Assembly (NCBI RefSeq): GCF_018324205.1
Contig: NZ_AP023356.1
Location: 6,511,501 to 6,575,500, forward strand
Direction of reading: 5' to 3'
Length of the DNA stretch: 64,000 bases
Source of the DNA: Actinoplanes ianthinogenes
GTDB lineage: Bacteria > Actinomycetota > Actinomycetes > Mycobacteriales > Micromonosporaceae
Program-made: the position numbers and the translations under genes
Part shown: positions 31,735 through 40,496 of the stretch, piece by piece
Layout: every line of letters begins with the position of its first letter
Position numbering within the stretch: the stretch's first letter is position 1
The notes under the pieces: model-generated
Databases searched by the model: none
Seen by the model: the letters and a program-made list of their open reading frames with translations, nothing else
Told to the model about the DNA's origin: nothing

Positions 31735-32435
31735 CGGGTCACCTCCGGCGGGCAGAACGCGGACCGCTCGTGCTCGGGCGTTCCGACGCCGAGCCACGTG
31801 CAGCGGCATAGGGAATCGGTGGCCTGGCCCGTCGACTTCACTTCCGACTGTCCATCCGCCACCGTGAAGCCGGCCGCCTCCAGCACGGCGCGAGCGACGG
31901 TCCGGGCGTTCCCCTCGCCAAGGTCGAACCCGAAGTAATCGACCTCGGCGCAGACGGCCGCGACCACCTGGTCGGTGATCTCGACTTCCCGGGCCGAGTC
32001 GGCGAATTCCTCGAAATTCGAGATCGTCTTGGCGTGTGCCGCCTGTTCGTCAACCAGCGCGGCACGGAGTCGGGTGACCTCGTTGACCAGGTCGTCGATC
32101 AGCGCCCGCGGGTCGCCGGGCGGGCAGTTGCACGCGCCGGGCATGCCGAAGTCGCAGGGCCCGCACTGCACGAGGTGGGCGCGGGCCCGGTCGAGCAGGT
32201 CGGCGGAGCCGGTGGCCTGGCCCGAGGGCTGCGCTTCCGGCTCGACCGGCGGCGCCGGGAGGAGGCTGGGGGCAAACTCCGTCAGCCACTCGACGATCTG
32301 CTCCTCGTCGTTGCGCAGCCGCGCGATCCGGTCCGGGATCTTGTCCAGCTCGCGCCGCATGAGCCCGGCGAGCAGGTCGAGGTCCTCCGGCGGCAGGCCC
32401 AGGAAGAAGGCGCGGCGTTCGTCGGAGATGGTCAT
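31731..32435 (-). CDS. Hypothetical phage protein with Cys clusters
   Basis: 234 residues. Helical start (EDLDLLAGLMRRELDKIPDR), Pro-rich linker, then HLVQCGPCDFGMPGACNCPP, a helical region (NEVTRLRAALVDEQAAHAKT) and a final Cys pair (SLCRCTWLGVG; AFCPPEVTR). Two possible zinc sites. No family recognised. Confidence 0.5.
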   Translation of the reverse strand: MTISDERRAFFLGLPPEDLDLLAGLMRRELDKIPDRIARLRNDEEQIVEWLTEFAPSLLPAPPVEPEAQPSGQATGSADLLDRARAHLVQCGPCDFGMPGACNCPPGDPRALIDDLVNEVTRLRAALVDEQAAHAKTISNFEEFADSAREVEITDQVVAAVCAEVDYFGFDLGEGNARTVARAVLEAAGFTVADGQSEVKSTGQATDSLCRCTWLGVGTPEHERSAFCPPEVTR

Positions 32436-32755
32436 CGGGTCTCACCGCCCGCAAGCGCGACCCCGGCCGCCGCGTGCAGCCTCACGGCCTGCGCGACCAC
32501 ATCCTTCAGCCACCCCGGGGCCTGGCCGACGTTGTTCTCCAGCACCTGGTCGTTTTTGATCCCCCAGATGACCGACGTCGAGTACGGCATCGTGTTGGTC
32601 GTGAAGCCGTGCACCCGGACCTCCCAGAACCCGAAGGTCGACCGGTGCGTGACGATCACGTCGGCGGGCTGGAACTTGCGGCGCTTCGCGTCGCGGGTGA
32701 CCGGCAGCGCGGAGGCGTCGAAGACGTACTTGGTGGTGACGTGGCGCAGCCGCAT
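32432..32755 (-). CDS. Small phage protein of unknown function
   Basis: 107 residues from ATG 32755. Alternating pattern (TKYVFDASALPVTRDAKRRK; ADVIVTHRSTFGFWEVRVHG), Lys-rich in the middle, helical at the end (WLKDVVAQAVRLHAAAGV). No family recognised. Coupled to both neighbours. Confidence 0.5.
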   Translation of the reverse strand: MRLRHVTTKYVFDASALPVTRDAKRRKFQPADVIVTHRSTFGFWEVRVHGFTTNTMPYSTSVIWGIKNDQVLENNVGQAPGWLKDVVAQAVRLHAAAGVALAGGETR

Positions 32756-33174
32756 CAGGCCACCCCCGCCCAGCGCACCGGCGCGTCGGTCTCCCGAGCC
32801 ACCAGCCGGTAGGTGTGGGCCTCCTGCGCCGTCGTCAGCTCCAGCGCCGGGAACAGCACCACCTGCCCGTCGACCGGCACCTGCACGGTCACCGGCACCC
32901 CGTCGGCCTCCAGCCGCGCGGTGAGCTTGGCCGCCTCGAACACGTCGAGCGGGTGCAGGATCGGCCGGCGGCACACGTGGTCGCCGACGGCGAGCTGCAC
33001 GCGGGAGAGCGCCCGGTCGAGCTGGCGCAGGGCGCCGCGCTCGGTGCGGGTGGTGCCCTCGGCGGCGACCGGCCCGGTGGGGCCGTCGGTGATCCACCAG
33101 GCCCAGCGGCCGGGCCGGATCCGGCGGTGGCCGGGGCAGCCGAACCGGCAGACGTAGATCGGCCGGGCCTTCAT
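32755..33174 (-). CDS. Small phage protein of unknown function
   Basis: 139 residues from ATG 33174. RPIYVCRFGCPGHRRIRPGR has a CxxxC pair near the start; the rest includes WWITDGPTGPVAAEGTT and a C-terminal segment LTTAQEAHTYRLVARETDAP. Possibly a small mixed alpha/beta domain. No family recognised. Confidence 0.5.
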   Translation of the reverse strand: MKARPIYVCRFGCPGHRRIRPGRWAWWITDGPTGPVAAEGTTRTERGALRQLDRALSRVQLAVGDHVCRRPILHPLDVFEAAKLTARLEADGVPVTVQVPVDGQVVLFPALELTTAQEAHTYRLVARETDAPVRWAGVA

Positions 33175-33395
33175 GACGCGCTCCCGGCGTTCGGCGGGAC
33201 GTCGCCGGGCTCGGCGCAGGGACGGCAGGTGCAGCAGCACGGACAGTGCACGCAGTCGCCGCCGTTGTCGGTGTCGCTGCAAGAGGTCGCGCGCTCGGAT
33301 TCCGAGTCGTAGCCGCGGATGCAGTGGTCCGGCTCGAACATCTCCGCCCGGTTCGCCGACTCCTCGGCGTAGTCACGCTCGTCGGAGTTGTTCAC
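33171..33395 (-). CDS. Cysteine-rich acidic microprotein
   Basis: 74 residues from GTG 33395 (GTGA overlap). The C-terminal half carries eight cysteines in a short stretch (SCSDTDNGGDC, then CVHCPCCCTCRPC), preceded by an acidic helix (DERDYAEESANRAEMFE). The density suggests metal-cluster or zinc binding like a metallothionein-type knuckle. Function unknown. Confidence 0.5.
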   Translation of the reverse strand: MNNSDERDYAEESANRAEMFEPDHCIRGYDSESERATSCSDTDNGGDCVHCPCCCTCRPCAEPGDVPPNAGSAS

Positions 33396-33748
33396 CGCCA
33401 CCCACCGCCGTTGCGGAACTCGGCGACGACCTGCGAGTACCGCTGGTCGGCCTCGGCCACCGTCGCCTCGTACTGGTCGCGGGCGGCGGTCGGCAGGTCC
33501 CGCGACCACGCCTGAAGCGCCCCGTGCAGCGCTGCGAGAGAGTCGGCGCTCGTCAGCATCTGGGAGGTACGCACGCCGACTCGGGTCACGAGGTCCGCGA
33601 CGATCACGGCGGCGGGCGGCTTGAGGATTCCGCCGGTCATGTCCTTAATCGCCTCGTCGCGCACGAGCGCCAGGCCGACGCTGATGACGACTCCGATGGC
33701 GTTCGGGTCGACCTCGCCCATGCTCGGGCCGGAGAAGTTGGGGTTCAC
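33392..33748 (-). CDS. Small phage protein of unknown function
   Basis: 118 residues from GTG 33748 (GTGA overlap). Partly hydrophobic N-terminal half (NAIGVVISVGLALVRDEAIK; PPAAVIVADLVTRVG) with a helical C-terminus (RDQYEATVAEADQRYSQVVA). No family recognised. Confidence 0.48.
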   Translation of the reverse strand: MNPNFSGPSMGEVDPNAIGVVISVGLALVRDEAIKDMTGGILKPPAAVIVADLVTRVGVRTSQMLTSADSLAALHGALQAWSRDLPTAARDQYEATVAEADQRYSQVVAEFRNGGGWR

Positions 33749-34095
33749 TGGAGACCACCCGGCCAGGTCGCCGCGAAAACCAGCGCGCGGGATCGGGTCA
33801 ACCGACGCGTGCCACGGAAGAACCACGGCCGGCGCGGCTCGTCCGGCTCGTTGTCGACCAGGCGGCCAGTGGCGATCCGCGCCGTCTCGTCCGGCCGGGG
33901 CCGGTCCAGCGCGACCAGCGGCAGCTCGCCGGAGTCGCTCAGCACGGCGAAGCTGGTCCGTTCGGCCGGGACCGCGAGCGCCAGCGGCCGGCGCAGGTGC
34001 GGCGGGGTCAGACGGCGGGTGATCGTCTCGTGGGGGTCGAGGTCGCCGGGCGTGATCACCGGTACCTCGTGGGTGTCGAAGATGCTCAGGCTCAC
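33745..34095 (-). CDS. Small phage protein of unknown function
   Basis: 116 residues from GTG 34095, with AGGAGA seven bases upstream; the frame extends further but into a non-coding hairpin region. DTHEVPVITPGDLDPHETIT followed by ERTSFAVLSDSGELPLVALD and an Arg-rich end. No family recognised. Confidence 0.48.
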   Translation of the reverse strand: MSLSIFDTHEVPVITPGDLDPHETITRRLTPPHLRRPLALAVPAERTSFAVLSDSGELPLVALDRPRPDETARIATGRLVDNEPDEPRRPWFFRGTRRLTRSRALVFAATWPGGLQ

Positions 34096-34247
34096 TGCTA
34101 TCTCCTGCAAGTCGTGCGAAGAGGGCGAAGTCGGAGTGGCCCGGGGCACAGCGGGCGGCGTGCGCCCCGGGCCGGGCCGGTCCCGGGCAGGCGAGACCGG
34201 CCGGGGCGGCGCGGCGGCAGGATTGGGGCTACCGCCGCGCCGGGTCA
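34096..34247. terminator. Non-coding gap with hairpin in the early operon
   Basis: 152 bases without a gene. It contains GCCCGGGGC (34139-34147) paired with GCCCCGGGC (34164-34172) across a 16-base loop, followed by further GC-rich inverted stretches (GGCCGGTCC / GGCCGGGGC). No T-run follows in either direction, so it may act as an attenuator or processing site within the early message. Confidence 0.4.
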
Positions 34248-34493
34248 TCAGGTGCCGGCCGGGACGTGGCGGGGGATCTCGCCCAGGCGCAGCGCGCCGA
34301 GCCGGGCCGCGGACTCCGCGTGGCCCTCGCACACCTCGCCGACCGCGATGAACCACACGCCGAGGTCGGGCCGGTCGAACCGCACCCGCTCCGCGACGAG
34401 CTCGGCGCAGGCCTGCGGCAGCACGATCGACGGGACGCCGTCGAGGGCCTCCATCTGCGACATGAGCAGCAGCCACGCGCACGGGGCGGTCAT
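34248..34493 (-). CDS. Small phage protein of unknown function
   Basis: 81 residues from ATG 34493 (ATGA overlap). Starts hydrophobic (MTAPCAWLLLMSQMEALDGV), then a helix (PQACAELVAERVRFDRPDLG) and a strand (VWFIAVGEVCEGHAESAARL). No family recognised. Confidence 0.48.
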   Translation of the reverse strand: MTAPCAWLLLMSQMEALDGVPSIVLPQACAELVAERVRFDRPDLGVWFIAVGEVCEGHAESAARLGALRLGEIPRHVPAGT

Positions 34494-35401
34494 CAGCAGC
34501 CGCCCGGGCAGGTCGGCTCGGCCGCGTCGTCGCTCAGTTCCTCGCACGTCGTGCCGGGCCGGAGCGTCGCGTCGACCGCGACGCCCGGGTTCCGGGCGTC
34601 CTCGAAGTGCGGCGCGATCCGGCGGCCGGGCACACCCGGGTCGTCCGGCTCGCGCTGATAGGTCACCCCGGTCGCGTCGGCGATGTGGAGCTCCACCTGC
34701 TCGACCGCCTCGGCGAGGGAGTCGAAGCCGCTGAAGCTGGTGCCGCACGCGCACTCGGACGCGCACTCGCCCTGGCCGCCCGCCTGGCCCGCGGAGTGAT
34801 AGTGCTCGACGATCGAGGCCGGCTGCGGGTCGGGCAGCGGCTCCGGCTCCGGCTTGGGCTCCGGGTCCTTCCGGTACGTCGACCAGCTGACCGCGACCTC
34901 CCCGTGGCGGCCGTTGCCCGGCCAGTCCACGCACAGGTACTTGCCGAACGGGTTGGCAACCTGCACGTCAAGCGCCGCCGCGGCCTGCTCGATCTCCTCG
35001 ACGCTGCCCAGGTGGAAGTCGATGTCGAGCGACCGAGAGCGACCGGAGGCGCCGGAGGGCAGCGGCACTCGGCCCTGCCGGACCAGCGCGGCCAGCTGCT
35101 CCAGCTGGAGCGCGATCCGGCTGCGGCGGTCGTCCGCCTTGGCGTTCTCGATCTCCTCGGCGGTCAGCATGCGCACCGGCTTCGCGGCACCCCACCGCCG
35201 GAAGGACGGCTCCAGGTCGCCGACTCCCTCGACGATGGCCAGCACCCGAGGGCCGTCGTAGCCGTTGTTGAACTTCTCGACGTAGCGGACAACCGCGGGG
35301 CCGGAGACCTCGCCGTCGGCCGGGTCGAGCTTGATCCAGTCGTCGCGCTCCAGCTCGTCGGCGCGCTTGGTCTTGCGGTCAGGTACGGTCGGATGCGTCA
35401 T
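34493..35401 (-). CDS. Phage early protein with glycine-rich Cys region
   Basis: 302 residues, with AAAGG upstream. The N-terminal 80 residues look like a small beta-barrel (RADELERDDWIKLDPADGEV; GPAVVRYVEKFNNGYDGPRV), suggestive of nucleic-acid binding. A helical and Pro/Glu-rich centre follows, then CASECACGTSFSGFD, and a Cys-containing tail (CEELSDDAAEPTCPGGC). No named family recognised. Confidence 0.5.
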   Translation of the reverse strand: MTHPTVPDRKTKRADELERDDWIKLDPADGEVSGPAVVRYVEKFNNGYDGPRVLAIVEGVGDLEPSFRRWGAAKPVRMLTAEEIENAKADDRRSRIALQLEQLAALVRQGRVPLPSGASGRSRSLDIDFHLGSVEEIEQAAAALDVQVANPFGKYLCVDWPGNGRHGEVAVSWSTYRKDPEPKPEPEPLPDPQPASIVEHYHSAGQAGGQGECASECACGTSFSGFDSLAEAVEQVELHIADATGVTYQREPDDPGVPGRRIAPHFEDARNPGVAVDATLRPGTTCEELSDDAAEPTCPGGC

Positions 35402-35442
35402 CGGATAGGCCTTTCGTGATGGGGAGGTTGATCCGGTGATTT

Positions 35443-35472
35443 GCGCGCCGCCCGGGGCTACGGGTGGCGCGC
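35443..35472. terminator. 12-bp hairpin in the early region
   Basis: GCGCGCCGCCCG (35443-35454) and CGGGTGGCGCGC (35461-35472) form a stem with one G-T wobble and a six-base loop, in a 78-base gap. On the plus strand it is followed by TTCTGTTTC, so it would stop rightward transcripts; for leftward messages it may only attenuate. Confidence 0.45.
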
Positions 35473-35479
35473 TTCTGTT

Positions 35480-35716
35480 TCAGCGCGGCCGAGTGGCCAG
35501 CGCGGGGTTGACGCCCGGGCGGTACGGCCGCCGGATGTCGCGATGCGGCCGGGACCGCGGGTAGGCACCGCGCAGCACCAGGGCCTCGATCACCGCGGCG
35601 GCAGACCCGAGCAGGGCCATCAGGCGGGTCGGCGGAGTCGGGTTGGGCGGGGCAGGCGGTCCCGGATGAGTCGGGCCGCCGGGGCCAGTCGGACCGGGCC
35701 CAGTAGAGGCGTTCAC
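35480..35716 (-). CDS. Small Pro-rich protein with one hydrophobic helix
   Basis: 78 residues, GTG start overlapping the Xis-like stop (GTGA). The N-terminus is Pro/Gly/Thr-rich (NASTGPGPTGPGGPTHPGPP), then a hydrophobic helix (RLMALLGSAAAVIEALVLRG) and an Arg/Pro-rich tail. Second gene of the early leftward operon. Function unknown. Confidence 0.48.
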   Translation of the reverse strand: MNASTGPGPTGPGGPTHPGPPAPPNPTPPTRLMALLGSAAAVIEALVLRGAYPRSRPHRDIRRPYRPGVNPALATRPR

Positions 35717-35922
35717 GCGGCGGCCTGGCCGGCCAGCAGTGCGTCGATGACCTCGCGCTTGAAGCGCCGGTGACCAGAGGGCAGCACGACCGCGTCGATC
35801 TTTCCGGTCCGCGCCCAGGTGACGACGGTGCTCTCCTTCACCTTGACCGCGAGCGCAACCTCTTCCGCGGTGTAGAGCTGGGGGAGAGCTTCACCTGTTT
35901 TTTGCTCGGGAAGCTGTTCCAT
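35713..35922 (-). CDS. Xis/Cro-like helix-turn-helix protein (excisionase family)
   Basis: 69 residues from ATG 35922, apparently leaderless. Domain: YTAEEVALAVKVKESTVVTW, then ARTGKIDAVVLPSGHRRFKR and EVIDALLAG: the MerR/excisionase-type winged helix ('helix_turn_helix, excisionase'). It is the first gene of the early leftward operon, opposite the repressor, so a Cro-like or excisionase role is likely. No integrase is present next to it. Confidence 0.75.
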   Translation of the reverse strand: MEQLPEQKTGEALPQLYTAEEVALAVKVKESTVVTWARTGKIDAVVLPSGHRRFKREVIDALLAGQAAA

Positions 35923-35929
35923 GCACAGA

Positions 35930-35958
35930 AAGCTAGATCCTGCGAGAAGCTGTGTCAA
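35930..35958 (-). promoter_or_regulatory. Strong early leftward promoter, leaderless
   Basis: On the minus strand TTGACA (35958-35953) and TAGCTT (35935-35930) are 17 bases apart. The ATG of the Xis-like gene begins seven bases after the -10, so the transcript should start at or next to the start codon. The consensus -35 and 17-base spacer make this the strongest promoter seen in the phage. Confidence 0.75.
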
Positions 35959-35964
35959 GCACAG
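35950..35964. promoter_or_regulatory. Repressor operator candidate
   Basis: CTGTG (35950-35954) TCAAG CACAG (35960-35964), a perfect inverted repeat, covers the -35 element of the leftward early promoter. Half-site CTGTGC recurs at 35923-35928 on the minus strand (next to the leftward start codon) and at 36065-36070 on plus (in the rightward -10 region), as expected for one repressor acting at both promoters. Confidence 0.6.
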
Positions 35965-36038
35965 GTTCACTCACCATTCCCAGGTTCAGCGACATGCGCC
36001 GGAATGCCGGGTTATGTGCCACAAACCCAGGCTTACTC

Positions 36039-36066
36039 TTGATTCCTGAGGCATGCTCCGTAAGCT
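36039..36066 (+). promoter_or_regulatory. Promoter of the repressor gene, leaderless
   Basis: TTGATT (36039-36044) and TAAGCT (36061-36066) are 16 bases apart; the repressor ATG starts eight bases after the -10 element. It faces away from the early leftward promoter. The CTGTGC half-site overlapping its -10 suggests autoregulation. Confidence 0.55.
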
Positions 36067-36073
36067 GTGCCTC

Positions 36074-36388
36074 ATGACAGCCGTACATGGGGAGCCCTCG
36101 CCCGCGAACGAGGGAACTGCTACCGAGGGCTGGACCGTCGACGACAGCCAGTTCGGAGCCCGCCTGGCGCTCGTGCGTCAGCGCATGCGGTGGAACATCA
36201 AGGAAGCTGCCCAGGCGTGCGGTATCGCTCCTGCATCGTGGGCGAGCTGGGAGGACGGGGCCATGCCCCGTAAGTACACCGAGATCTGCGAGAAAATCGC
36301 CGCTCGGACCGGCGCGAATTATCTCTGGCTTGTTGCCGGCCCTGGTGGCAAGCCTCGCGCTTCCGGGACCACGTTAAAGCGACCTTAA
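36074..36388 (+). CDS. Probable prophage immunity repressor (XRE-type HTH)
   Basis: 104 residues from ATG 36074. A disordered N-terminus (TAVHGEPSPANEGTATEG), then an XRE domain: FGARLALVRQRMRWNIKEAA, QACGIAPASWASWEDGAMPR, and YTEICEKIAARTGANYLWLV. Divergence from the leftward early operon with shared operator half-sites makes it the best candidate for the lysogeny repressor. It lacks a peptidase or large oligomerisation domain. Its gene marks the right end of recognisable phage sequence. Confidence 0.75.
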   Translation: MTAVHGEPSPANEGTATEGWTVDDSQFGARLALVRQRMRWNIKEAAQACGIAPASWASWEDGAMPRKYTEICEKIAARTGANYLWLVAGPGGKPRASGTTLKRP

Positions 36389-36433
36389 AGGTCTTCATCA
36401 GGCTTGACTGTTGTTAATCGATGTGACTACCGT
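36381..36433 (+). promoter_or_regulatory. Palindrome and promoter upstream of the chitinase
   Basis: A 13-base palindrome GACCTTAAAGGTC (36381-36393) overlaps the repressor stop. Downstream, TTGACT (36404-36409) and TACCGT (36428-36433) are 18 bases apart, a plausible promoter for the chitinase. The prophage/chromosome junction should fall in or near this interval, so the palindrome could be a regulator site or part of the attachment region. Confidence 0.45.
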
Positions 36434-36481
36434 CTCCTCAACCTTCCTTCTGGAAAGTTTCTTAATTATTGAGGAGAGCCC

Positions 36482-37984
<1,503 letters not shown>

Positions 37985-38000
37985 TCAGTAGGTGGTAAGT

Positions 38001-38035
38001 AGGGGCACCGGGCGCGAGCCCGGTGCCCCTCTTTC
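38001..38035 (+). terminator. Rho-independent terminator after the chitinase
   Basis: AGGGGCACCGGGC (38001-38013) and GCCCGGTGCCCCT (38018-38030) form a perfect 13-bp stem with loop GCGA, followed by CTTTC. It lies 16 bases past the chitinase stop. Confidence 0.85.
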
Positions 38036-38048
38036 GTACGCTTTCCGC

Positions 38049-39440
38049 ATGCGCCGAGAGTGGCACCAGCTCAGTCACCCGGGAGTCGCGACCTCCCGCC
38101 CGTCCACCGACTCCGCCGAGGACGAGGCCCTGGGTCTCGACCGCTGGCGGGCCCTGCCCCGGGTGCAGATGCCGCCCTGGCCGGACATGGACGAGGTGGC
38201 CTCGGTCTGTGAGGTCCTGGGCAACGTCCCGTCGATCGTCGCGCCCTACGAGGTCGACCAGCTCCGGGCCCGGCTCGCCGAGGTGTGCGAGGGCAAGGCG
38301 TTCCTGCTCCAGGGCGGCGACTGCGCGGAGACCTTCGCCGACAACACCGAGAGCCACCTGCTGGCGAACGCGCGGACGCTGCTCCAGATGGCGGTGGTGC
38401 TGACGTACGGCGCCTCGATGCCGGTGGTGAAGGTGGCCCGGGTGGCCGGGCAGTACACCAAGCCACGGTCGTCGCTGACCGACTCGCTGGGGCTGCCGGC
38501 GTACCGGGGCGACATGATCAACTCGCTGGACAAGGAGGAGGGCGCTCGCGTCGCCGACCCGCAGCGGATGATCCGGGCGTACGCGAACTCCGCCGCCGCG
38601 ATGAACATGCTCCGTGCCTACCTGGCCGGCGGCCTCGCCGACCTGCACGGGCTGCACGACTGGAACAAGGACTTCGTCCGGGCCTCGCCGGCCGGCGAGC
38701 GCTACGAGGCGATCGCCCGCGAGATCGACCGCGCGCTGGACTTCATCCGCGCCTGCGGGATGACCGACAGCGAGGCGCTGCGGACGGTCAGCCTGTACTG
38801 CTCGCACGAGGCGCTCGCGCTGGAGTACGACCGGGCGCTGACCCGGGTGTCCGGCGGGAAGGCGTACGGGCTCTCCGGGCACTTCCTGTGGATCGGCGAG
38901 CGCACCCGGCAGCTCGACCACGCGCACATCGACTTCATCAGCCGGATCGCCAACCCGATCGGCGTCAAGCTGGGCCCGTCCACCAGCCCGGAGACCGCCA
39001 TCGAGCTGTGCGAGAAACTGAACCCGGAGAACATCCCGGGCCGGCTCACCCTGATCAGCCGGATGGGCAACGGCAAGGTGCGCGACGCCCTCCCGCCGAT
39101 CGTGGAGAAGGTGCACGCCGCCGGCGCCAAGGTGGTCTGGCAGTGCGACCCGATGCACGGCAACACCCACGAGTCGTCGAACGGCTACAAGACCCGGCAC
39201 TTCGACCGGATCGTCGACGAGGTGCTCGGTTACTTCGAGGTGCACCGCGGCCTCGGCACCCACCCGGGCGGCATCCACATCGAGCTGACCGGCGAGGACG
39301 TCACCGAGTGCCTGGGCGGCGCGCAGGGCATCGAGGACCTCGACCTGCCGGACCGTTACGAGACCGCGTGCGACCCGCGGCTCAACACCCAGCAGAGCCT
39401 GGAGCTCGCCTTCCTGGTCGCGGAGATGCTCCGTGGTTGA
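38049..39440 (+). CDS. aroG: Class II 3-deoxy-7-phosphoheptulonate (DAHP) synthase
   Basis: 463 residues from ATG 38049. It condenses phosphoenolpyruvate and erythrose 4-phosphate, the first step of the shikimate pathway. Class II signatures are present: FLLQGGDCAETFADN (metal-binding Cys), VARVAGQYTKPRSS, KPRSS and later ISRMGNGKVRDALPPIV, QCDPMHGNTHESSNGYKTR. Length matches Rv2178c. Its stop overlaps the next gene by eight bases. It neighbours the kinase/Rv2175c/idsA-like cluster, as in mycobacteria. Confidence 0.93.
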   Translation: MRREWHQLSHPGVATSRPSTDSAEDEALGLDRWRALPRVQMPPWPDMDEVASVCEVLGNVPSIVAPYEVDQLRARLAEVCEGKAFLLQGGDCAETFADNTESHLLANARTLLQMAVVLTYGASMPVVKVARVAGQYTKPRSSLTDSLGLPAYRGDMINSLDKEEGARVADPQRMIRAYANSAAAMNMLRAYLAGGLADLHGLHDWNKDFVRASPAGERYEAIAREIDRALDFIRACGMTDSEALRTVSLYCSHEALALEYDRALTRVSGGKAYGLSGHFLWIGERTRQLDHAHIDFISRIANPIGVKLGPSTSPETAIELCEKLNPENIPGRLTLISRMGNGKVRDALPPIVEKVHAAGAKVVWQCDPMHGNTHESSNGYKTRHFDRIVDEVLGYFEVHRGLGTHPGGIHIELTGEDVTECLGGAQGIEDLDLPDRYETACDPRLNTQQSLELAFLVAEMLRG

Positions 39441-40452
39441 TCTGCGCTCGGACACCGTGACCCGGCCGACCGCCGGGATGCGGGAGGCGATGGCGGCCGC
39501 CGTCGTCGGCGACGACGTGTTCGGCGACGACCCCACGGTCAACGCCCTCGAGCAGCACGTCGCCCAGCTGTTCGGGCACGAGGCGGCGCTGTTCTGCCCG
39601 TCCGGCACGATGGCCAACCAGATCGCCCTGCAACTGGTCGTGCCGCCCGGCGGCGAGCTGCTGGCCGGCGCGGACGCCCACGTGGTGACCTATGAGCTGG
39701 GCGCGGCCGCGATGCTCGGCGGGATCTCCACCCGGACCTGGCCGGCCACCGGCGCCGCGCTGAACGTGGACCGGATCGCCGGCATGATCCGCCCGTCCGG
39801 GTTCCCGTCGGTGCCGACCGCCGCGATCGCCGTCGAGCAGACCCACAACCTGGGCGGCGGCGGGGCGATCCCGCTCGCCACGCTGCGCGACCTGCGCGCG
39901 GTCGCCGACGCCCACCGGATCGCCCTGCACTGCGACGGCGCCCGGATCTGGCACGCGCACGTCGCCGACGGGGTGCCGCTGGCCAGCTACGGCGGACTCT
40001 TCGACACCCTCTCGGTGTGCCTGTCCAAGGGCCTCGGCGCCCCGGTCGGCTCCCTCGTGGTGGGCAACCGGGAACGGATCGCCCGGGCCCGGGTGCTCCG
40101 CAAGCGGCTGGGCGGCGGCATGCGGCAGGTGGGCATCCTCGCCGCGGCCGGCCGGTACGCGCTGGACCACCACGTCGAGCGGCTCGCCGAGGACCACGCC
40201 CGGGCCCGCCGGCTCGCCGAGGGGCTGGCCCCGCTCGGTGTGGTCGACCCGGCAAAGGTGCGGACCAACCTGGTCCCGCTGGACCTGACCAAGGCACCGC
40301 TGGACGCGCCCGAGCTGGCCACCGAGGCGGCCCGGCGCGGCGTGCAGATCGCCGCGATGCTGCCCAAACTTGCCCGCCTGGTGGTCCACCTGGACGTCGA
40401 CGACGCCGGCATCGACGAGGCGATCTCGGTGCTCACGGTGCTGCTCGCGTAG
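39433..40452 (+). CDS. Low-specificity L-threonine aldolase
   Basis: 339 residues, GTG start inside the aroG end. It splits L-threonine (or allo-threonine) into glycine and acetaldehyde with PLP. Family features: VDLRSDTVTRPTAGMREAMA, GDDVFGDDPTVNALE, LFCPSGTMANQIAL, and the PLP-lysine region VCLSKGLGAPVGSLVVG (K about 199), LHCDGARIWHAH. The length is typical. Translational coupling to aroG is probable. Confidence 0.9.
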   Translation: MVDLRSDTVTRPTAGMREAMAAAVVGDDVFGDDPTVNALEQHVAQLFGHEAALFCPSGTMANQIALQLVVPPGGELLAGADAHVVTYELGAAAMLGGISTRTWPATGAALNVDRIAGMIRPSGFPSVPTAAIAVEQTHNLGGGGAIPLATLRDLRAVADAHRIALHCDGARIWHAHVADGVPLASYGGLFDTLSVCLSKGLGAPVGSLVVGNRERIARARVLRKRLGGGMRQVGILAAAGRYALDHHVERLAEDHARARRLAEGLAPLGVVDPAKVRTNLVPLDLTKAPLDAPELATEAARRGVQIAAMLPKLARLVVHLDVDDAGIDEAISVLTVLLA

Positions 40453-40496
40453 TTTCCCAAAGGTTTCGCGGCCGGTTGCCGATGGGTTTCTTCGCT

